NCBI GenBank assembly: GCA_963839365.1 | Contig: CAWIUT010000010.1 | Location: forward strand, 506,160 to 570,159 | Direction: 5' to 3' | DNA length: 64,000 bases | Origin: DASSKA01 sp963839365 | Lineage (GTDB): Bacteria > Actinomycetota > Actinomycetes > Propionibacteriales > Nocardioidaceae | Part shown: in pieces, positions 59,656 through 64,000 of the stretch | Position numbering within the stretch: position 1 is the stretch's first letter | How the letters are laid out: the number at the start of each line of letters is the position of its first letter | Notes under the pieces: generated by a model | Told to the model about the DNA's origin: nothing | What the model saw: the letters and a program-made list of their open reading frames with translations, nothing else | The model's database searches: none | Translations under genes and position numbers: made by a program

Positions 59656-60747
59656 TCAGAGCACATCGGCGAGCAGGTTCGCGCCGGGTAGGAGCGAGCG
59701 AGCCGATGGTCCCGGGGACCATTCTGATCGGCTGCGGGTGATGAGGTCCAGCGCCTGGAGTTGGTGCGCCAGGTTGCGTAGCTCGTCCTCAACGTCACGG
59801 GTGGTGATGGGCTTCCCGCCGCGGCTCCACCCGTGGCCGAGTAGCGAATGCACCTCGGCGGCGATCTCCGCGACCTGAAGCGAGCCGCGGGCCGCGACCA
59901 ATGCGACGGCACGTTCCGCGGTCATGGTGTGGAACGCGCCTTCGTCGAACCAGGATCGGAGTCGCCGTACCGTCTCGAGTTCGTCGGCCGCGGCCTTCGT
60001 GGGTCGCAGGACGCCGCCGGCGAGGCGCACCAGTCGGACGTGTCGCAACAGGTCGTGCAGAACGGCCAGCGCGAGCAGGTCCTCCTCGATCGAGGCGGGT
60101 CGGCCCATCGGATTCCAGCCCGGACGCTCTTGCTGCACAGCCCGGACCACGGTCCGTGGAAGCCGGCCACCCGGCGTCAGCTTGACCCCGTCGACGAGCA
60201 GGTCCAGCACGAGGCGGACGCTGCCGGGGACTGCGCCGACGGCGTCGCGGACCCGCCGGGTGGTCGCCTCCTGGTCGAAGGGTCGCTGCCGGTCTCCGAC
60301 CCAGGTGCGCATCGACTCGTGCTCGGGGTGCCTCGGGTCGGCGAGGGCTTCGAGGAGTTCCTCGTACCCTCCGACGCCGCCGCAGTCCTCCGGCGGGCAG
60401 GCGCCTTCGCCGTACACGCAGCCCGGCTGGTCGTCGCCTCGGCCCAGAACCTCGACATCGTGCAGCCACCCGTCGCCGAGGTCGTAGGCGTAGACGAAGC
60501 GGGTCGGCAGCGTGGACAGGCGTACTCCGCGCTCGTCGACCTCATTGTCCTCGCCCCAGTCCTCGAAGGGCACCGAGTAGACGGCGTCATTCGTGCGGAA
60601 CTGGTGCAGGTGGGAGTCGGTCCAGCCGACAGCGACCTGCAGCACCTCGTGGAGCTCGTCGAGGGTGATCGCGGCCGGTACGTCGATGACGCGCTCCACG
60701 CGCGGCTCGACCTCGCGCATGGTGACCCGCAGCCTGAGCGTCTTCAC
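59656..60747 (-). CDS. Plasmid pRiA4b ORF-3-like family protein
   Basis: 363 residues. The N-terminal 150 residues are the pRiA4b ORF-3-like domain (ITLDELHEVLQVAVGWTDSHLHQFRTNDAVYSVPFEDWGEDNEVDERGVRLSTLPTRFVYAYDLGDGWLHDVEVLG, then CPPEDCGGVGGYEELLEALADPRHPEHE). The remaining 200 residues are helical, with LHDLLRHVRLVRLAGGVLRPTKAAADEL and others, and unassigned. The domain occurs in plasmid and transposon passenger genes; its biochemical role is not known. GTG 60747 sits in a GTGA overlap with the SEC-C gene. Confidence 0.85.
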   Translation of the reverse strand: MKTLRLRVTMREVEPRVERVIDVPAAITLDELHEVLQVAVGWTDSHLHQFRTNDAVYSVPFEDWGEDNEVDERGVRLSTLPTRFVYAYDLGDGWLHDVEVLGRGDDQPGCVYGEGACPPEDCGGVGGYEELLEALADPRHPEHESMRTWVGDRQRPFDQEATTRRVRDAVGAVPGSVRLVLDLLVDGVKLTPGGRLPRTVVRAVQQERPGWNPMGRPASIEEDLLALAVLHDLLRHVRLVRLAGGVLRPTKAAADELETVRRLRSWFDEGAFHTMTAERAVALVAARGSLQVAEIAAEVHSLLGHGWSRGGKPITTRDVEDELRNLAHQLQALDLITRSRSEWSPGPSARSLLPGANLLADVL

Positions 60748-61793
60748 TGCGGCACCCCGGGCGCCCCGCAGCACTTCTTGTACTTGCGACCCGATCCGCA
60801 CCAACACGGCTCGTTGCGCCCCGGCGGCCAGGCGATCGTCCTTGACGGGTCGCGCGCGACGTCGGCGGCGTACCTCGCTCGCAACTGCGAGGGGTCTCGC
60901 TCGTCGGGGGCGTTCTCGGACACCCAGGGAACGAACTCGGCGGATCTCACGGGAACGACCGACAATCGCGCCATGCCTGCTTCGGAGTGGGCGCGCAGCC
61001 TGCCCTCCATGCGCCGGCAATAGACGGCGTGGCTCACGGTTTCGCCATCGTCGTCGTGCAGGAGTGGGCTGTCGGCGAGGTCCGGCCAGCGCTGCGGCCA
61101 CTCGTCGTACTCGTCGGCGGGCAGCCAGGCGAGGGCAACCGGCATCTGCACGGACGACTCAGCGACGGCACCGGCATCGCGGTGTATCGGGCGATCGGTC
61201 TGCGGGCGGATGGACGAGTCCCGTCGAGCCGGTGACGGCAATGAGGGTGTCGCGCTCTGGAGCTCGTCTGGCTCGCGTCCCAGCTCTGCGAGCGAGGCAG
61301 CGCGCAGGTCGCGGAGTTGGCCCAGGAGCCGCTCAGGGTCCCCGCTGCGGACCGCGAGCTCGAGTGCTCGCGTTAACCAGTCCAGCGCCAGCTCATGCTC
61401 GCCGATCGCGCCGTACTCCAGTCCAGCGTTGTTGTAGACCCACACGTCGTCGGGAGTGTTCGCGGCCACCGCGTCCCAGATCTCCGCGGCCTCCGCCAGT
61501 CGGCCGTGCCGGGTCAAGATCTCTGCGCGGCGGCAGCGGGGATCCGGCTGACTGCGGTATCCGAGTTCGACGAGCAGGTCGGCCTGGTGGAGCGCCTCCT
61601 CGACCCGGCCGAGTTGGTCGTAGACCTCTGCCAGTTCATTGTGCAGTTCGAGTCTGTCGAGGAGCGCCGCCGCGGCCGGGTCTACCTCGCACGCAGCGAC
61701 GGCGCGTTCTAGGACGTCCGCGTATGCCTCGGCAGGGCCGTGTCTGGCCCTATGGATCTCGCGGTCGAGTCGTTCAAGCTCCTCGGTTCGCAC
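60744..61793 (-). CDS. TPR protein with C-terminal SEC-C zinc motif
   Basis: 349 residues. Residues about 35-165 form three or four tetratricopeptide-like helices (NELAEVYDQLGRVEEALHQADLLVELGY; AEILTRHGRLAEAAEIWDAVAANTPDDVWVYNNAGLEYGAIGEHELALDWLTRALEL). The extreme C-terminus is a SEC-C motif (GRNEPCWCGSGRKYKKCCG), a small zinc site first known from SecA. Function unknown; such proteins may sit on ribosomes or on partner proteins. Directly coupled to the pRiA4b-type gene. Confidence 0.87.
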   Translation of the reverse strand: MRTEELERLDREIHRARHGPAEAYADVLERAVAACEVDPAAAALLDRLELHNELAEVYDQLGRVEEALHQADLLVELGYRSQPDPRCRRAEILTRHGRLAEAAEIWDAVAANTPDDVWVYNNAGLEYGAIGEHELALDWLTRALELAVRSGDPERLLGQLRDLRAASLAELGREPDELQSATPSLPSPARRDSSIRPQTDRPIHRDAGAVAESSVQMPVALAWLPADEYDEWPQRWPDLADSPLLHDDDGETVSHAVYCRRMEGRLRAHSEAGMARLSVVPVRSAEFVPWVSENAPDERDPSQLRARYAADVARDPSRTIAWPPGRNEPCWCGSGRKYKKCCGAPGVPQ

Positions 61794-61937
61794 GGCGACA
61801 TCATGTCCCAGCCTGGCTCGTCGGCGTTGCCCGGGCTCCGGGCCGCAGTTCGCTCACGCCGCCGTCGCTCGGTATGGGGGAGAAGCTCGGTCACCACCCG
61901 TCGGCTCGCGATCGGGGGCATGACTCGGGGACTCGAG

Positions 61938-61980
61938 TTGACCGTTTGCAGAGGTTCCGGTCGACCTTTTGCAGAAGTTC
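61938..61980 (+). repeat. Two 20-nt direct repeats
   Basis: 61938-61957 and 61961-61980, 17/20 identical, period 23, sharing TTTGCAGA(A/G)GTTC. Located in the region between the SEC-C gene and the nucleotidyltransferase gene. Confidence 0.65.
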
Positions 61981-61992
61981 GCACCTGAGGCT

Positions 61993-62020
61993 TTGACTAG
62001 ATTCTTGCTCACGTGAGCAA
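61993..62020 (+). promoter_or_regulatory. Promoter/operator of the nucleotidyltransferase gene with a perfect 16-bp palindrome
   Basis: TTGACT (61993-61998) is a likely -35. TTGCTCACGTGAGCAA (62005-62020) is a perfect 16-bp palindrome covering the spacer and ending 12 bp before the ATG. A bound dimer there would block transcription, so autoregulation by the winged-helix domain of the product is likely. Confidence 0.6.
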
Positions 62021-62032
62021 CAATCTGTTCAT

Positions 62033-62620
62033 ATGGATTTCGGTGAACCCTTCGGCGGCCTGATGCCTGGCGCGCGCGGTGCGGCGCTCGCCGTGCTGCT
62101 TCGTACTGGTGCGCCCCTGACCGGTCGGCGCGTGCACGCGTTGGTCGCGGATCGCCACAGTCTGGGTGCCGTGCAGCAGGCGCTGCGAGACCTCGATCGG
62201 CTGGGGCTGATCACGACGGAGGCCATCGGGCGTGCCGGCGTGCACCGCATCAACGAAGGCCATGCGGCCATCGCTCCACTGCGTGCCTTGGCCAGCCCGA
62301 TCGAGGTGCTGACTCACGTCGTGGAGGAGGTCGTGCGAGGCGTCGAAGCCGTCATTGTGTTCGGATCGGTTGCTCGCGGCGATGCTCATGCAGACAGCGA
62401 CGTCGACCTGGTCGTGATCGCCCCCGCGGCGTGGGACGGTAGGGCCGAACTGCAGCAGCAGGTCCAGGAGCGCCTCGGCAATGACTGCGACGTGCTGCAC
62501 CTGACCGGCGACCACTTCAAGCTGGCTCCAGAGGACCGCGAGCCGGTCGTGTCCGAGATTTTGCGCGACGGGATCGCCCTGATCGGCACGATGCCGCGGC
62601 GCAGTCAGGTCGCGTCATGA
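62033..62620 (+). CDS. Winged-helix/nucleotidyltransferase (MNT-like) protein
   Basis: 195 residues. Residues about 15-75 are a winged helix (GAALAVLLRTGAPLTGRRVHALVADRHSLGAVQQALRDLDRLGLITTEAIGRAGVHRIN). Residues about 100-180 are a minimal nucleotidyltransferase with Gly111-Ser112 and Asp123-x-Asp125 (VIVFGSVARGDAHADSDVDLVVIAP). Proteins of this make-up usually act as antitoxins that AMPylate a HEPN toxin encoded next door (MntA/HepT type). Here the next gene is only 35 codons, overlapping by 4 nt. The gene lies under a perfect palindrome. Confidence 0.85.
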   Translation: MDFGEPFGGLMPGARGAALAVLLRTGAPLTGRRVHALVADRHSLGAVQQALRDLDRLGLITTEAIGRAGVHRINEGHAAIAPLRALASPIEVLTHVVEEVVRGVEAVIVFGSVARGDAHADSDVDLVVIAPAAWDGRAELQQQVQERLGNDCDVLHLTGDHFKLAPEDREPVVSEILRDGIALIGTMPRRSQVAS

Positions 62621-62724
62621 CGAACACGGAGAGCAGGAACCACGCCAAGAGCTCTCATGCTCGGGCGACGAAGCTCATGCTGGTGGTCAGCGACTATTGC
62701 GTTTGCTTCGAATATTGCGAATAA
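62617..62724 (+). CDS. 35-aa ORF coupled to the nucleotidyltransferase gene
   Basis: ATGA overlap with the preceding stop. MTNTESRNHAKSSHARATKLMLVVSDYCVCFEYCE, three Cys in the last eight residues. It stands where a HEPN-domain toxin gene is expected and could be its remnant or a new small protein. A/T-rich 3' end unlike the surroundings. Confidence 0.4.
   Translation: MTNTESRNHAKSSHARATKLMLVVSDYCVCFEYCE
62696..62721. promoter_or_regulatory. Possible operator before the antitoxin gene
   Basis: ATTGCG occurs twice 18 nt apart (62696-62701 and 62714-62719) and TTCG-N7-CGAA (62707-62721) forms a short dyad, in an A/T-rich patch ending 27 bp before the antitoxin ATG. Toxin-antitoxin operons are normally autoregulated at such sites. 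Confidence 0.35.
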
Positions 62725-62748
62725 TGATCACTCAGGAGAGGAGACACC

Positions 62749-63204
62749 ATGACCGCGTTGGCACTCACGCCCGTACAGCCTGACGAGTCCGACATCAACA
62801 CCGCTGTCGAGGCGCTGCCTCACGTCAAGAGCTACCTGGCCGAGCACGCCGACAGCATTATCCGGCTCGTGGTCGCCGACGACCCTGAGGAGACCCTCGT
62901 TGTTCCGCGCGGTGCCGTGGAGCTCCTCGCCCAGGTGCTGGCGCACATGGCTGCGGGGCAGGGGGTGTCGGTGGTGCCTGCCCACGCCGAGCTGACCACC
63001 CAGCAGGCGGCGGAGCTGCTCAACGTCAGCCGGCCGTTCCTCATCGGTCTGCTCGATGCTGGCGAGATCGAGTACCGGAAGGTGGGCAAGCACCGGCGGA
63101 TCAAGGCGCAGTCGCTGATGGCCTACATGGCGCGCGACGACCAGGAGCGCCGTCAGGCCGCAGACGAACTGACCCGGCTCAACCAAGAGATGGGCCTGCT
63201 CTGA
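62749..63204 (+). CDS. Antitoxin with excisionase-type helix-turn-helix
   Basis: 151 residues. Residues about 83-130 form an excisionase/MerR-like DNA-binding domain (ELTTQQAAELLNVSRPFLIGLLDAGEIEYRKVGKHRRIKAQSLMAYMA). The N-terminal part is strand/helix (TLVVPRGAVELLAQVLAHMAAG), and the C-terminal tail (DDQERRQAADELTRLNQEMGLL) is helical and likely binds the toxin. ATG follows AGGAGAGGAG. The toxin gene begins one nt after its stop. Known architecture of actinobacterial PIN-toxin partners. Confidence 0.88.
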   Translation: MTALALTPVQPDESDINTAVEALPHVKSYLAEHADSIIRLVVADDPEETLVVPRGAVELLAQVLAHMAAGQGVSVVPAHAELTTQQAAELLNVSRPFLIGLLDAGEIEYRKVGKHRRIKAQSLMAYMARDDQERRQAADELTRLNQEMGLL

Positions 63205-63205
63205 G

Positions 63206-63757
63206 GTGTCGTTTGTCGTCCTCTACGACGCCAACGTGCTCTACCCGAGCACGCTCCGAGACCTGCTGATCCGTGTCGCTCAAGCGGGCCTGGTCCAGGC
63301 GAAGTGGACCGACCAGATCCTCGATGAGGTCTTCCGCAACCTAGCCACGAATCGGCCCGACCTCGATCCGCAGCGGCTGGTCCGCACGCGCGAACTGATG
63401 AACCGCGCGGTCCGCGACTGCCTCGTGACGGGCTACGAGCCCCTGGTCGACGCCGTCGACCTGCCGGACCCCGGCGACCGCCACGTGCTCGCGGCAGCGA
63501 TCAAGGCACGTGCCCAAGTGATCGTGACGCACAACCTGAAGGACTTTCCGTCCACCGTGCTGGAGGAGTGGGACATGGAGGCGAAGTCGGCCGACGACTT
63601 CATCCTCGATCAGATCGACTTGAGCCATGATTTGGTCTACGGAGCGGTTCAGCGGATCGCGGACTCTCGAGGGAATCCTCCGGCAACATTCGCTGATGTC
63701 CTGGCAATGCTCGAACGTGACGGCCTCGTCGAGTCGGTTGCCGCCTTACGGCCCTGA
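63206..63757 (+). CDS. PIN-domain toxin (ribonuclease)
   Basis: 183 residues. PIN fold with the first acidic residue in VVLYDANVLYPSTLRDLLIRVA (Asp8), a Glu/Asp-containing helix (QILDEVFRNLATNRPDLD), the later acidic pair VDLPDPGDRHVLAAAIKARAQVIVTHNLKDFP, then a C-terminal helical extension of about 50 residues. VapC-like enzymes cut RNA with a metal ion when not held by the antitoxin. GTG 63206 is one nt after the antitoxin stop. This long PIN type with an excisionase-like antitoxin is common in actinobacteria. Confidence 0.9.
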   Translation: MSFVVLYDANVLYPSTLRDLLIRVAQAGLVQAKWTDQILDEVFRNLATNRPDLDPQRLVRTRELMNRAVRDCLVTGYEPLVDAVDLPDPGDRHVLAAAIKARAQVIVTHNLKDFPSTVLEEWDMEAKSADDFILDQIDLSHDLVYGAVQRIADSRGNPPATFADVLAMLERDGLVESVAALRP

Positions 63758-63761
63758 TGGG

Positions 63762-63998
63762 TCAAGCGGACCGGCGCCGCTTTGGCTTGGGGAGCAGGTC
63801 GCTGACGGACGTCGGCTCCCGGTCCGGCATAACGAACGCCTGCAGAGCTGCTTCCGCCAAGGCCATCCGCTTCTCCTCCCAGCCAAGCAGCTGATCGAGC
63901 CGCCACCGATCCGGATGGGTCATCACGGGCGGCGGCACCAGGTCGCGATCCTTGAGGTTCTGGTAGCCCTTCGTCTTCCCCCAGCCGTAGCGAGCCAT
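63762..63998 (-). CDS. Hypothetical protein, 78 aa (may extend past the window)
   Basis: MARYGWGKTKGYQNLKDRDLVPPPVMTHPDRWRLDQLLGWEEKRMALAEAALQAFVMPDREPTSVSDLLPKPKRRRSA. The ATG at 63998 is two bases from the window edge, so its ribosome-binding site is outside and a longer protein cannot be ruled out. Basic, helical, ending in KPKRRR. No family recognised. Convergent with the PIN gene. Confidence 0.55.
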   Translation of the reverse strand: MARYGWGKTKGYQNLKDRDLVPPPVMTHPDRWRLDQLLGWEEKRMALAEAALQAFVMPDREPTSVSDLLPKPKRRRSA

Positions 63999-64000
63999 CA

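Overview
The window is very G+C-rich, compact, bidirectional DNA that looks like a chromosome of a mycothiol-producing actinobacterium. Mca (mycothiol S-conjugate amidase), a DUF4307 protein, GreA and a catabolic-type IlvA sit next to each other in an order I associate with Nocardioidaceae and relatives, and GTG starts and 4-nt stop/start overlaps are frequent. I cannot name a genus. No tRNA, rRNA or CRISPR array was recognised.

Layout. 1-2.2 kb: the start of an osmoprotectant-type ABC permease, then an ECF sigma factor/anti-sigma pair and a convergent membrane protein. Both the sigma gene and the membrane-protein gene carry the same promoter signature, TGAACC-N16-CGT. 2.2-5.3 kb: MFS transporter, YihY protein and an unknown gene. 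5.3-10.5 kb: a LacI regulator divergent from an amidohydrolase / APC permease / nitrilase-type amidase operon, with a perfect operator-like palindrome between them. 10.6-14.8 kb: D-Ala-D-Ala carboxypeptidase, PspC, a spermidine-synthase-like protein and an aldo/keto reductase. 15.3-16.1 kb: a heliorhodopsin. 16.2-25.1 kb: core metabolism (msrA, metB, a MutL/GlmL-like ATPase, AI-2E and DedA membrane proteins, ilvA, greA, mca).

25.2-33.6 kb holds a complete form I aerobic carbon monoxide dehydrogenase operon, coxMSL. CoxL has the diagnostic AYxCSFR loop. Maturation genes follow: an XdhC/CoxI protein with a fused YHS domain, a MobA-like nucleotidyltransferase, the MoxR-type ATPase CoxD and the VWA protein CoxE. 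A convergent LysR regulator ends the cluster, and the operon is set off upstream by a strong hairpin. This suggests oxidation of CO as an energy supplement. Thioredoxin, a methyltransferase and a glutathionyl-hydroquinone-reductase-like enzyme follow.

36.6-56.8 kb is an accessory, stress-flavoured block lying between an IS481-family element and an IS5-family element. It contains PAP2 phosphatase, an RDD protein paired with a nonapeptide-repeat protein, DUF2252, a glucose-6-phosphate dehydrogenase homologue with an altered substrate motif, a CoA-disulfide-reductase/rhodanese fusion, a GH15 glycosidase, BrkB/YihY, a large LuxR (LAL) regulator, a DUF6325-type protein, PPK2, a membrane-anchored diacylglycerol kinase and a VOC protein. 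An aquaporin translationally coupled to glutathione-independent formaldehyde dehydrogenase follows.

59.2-64 kb looks like a decaying or mobile accessory segment. It has a truncated thioredoxin-domain gene between two near-identical 27-nt repeats, a SEC-C/TPR plus pRiA4b-ORF3 gene pair, a winged-helix nucleotidyltransferase under a perfect 16-bp palindrome with a 35-residue ORF where a HEPN partner would be expected, and an excisionase-like antitoxin with a PIN-domain toxin.
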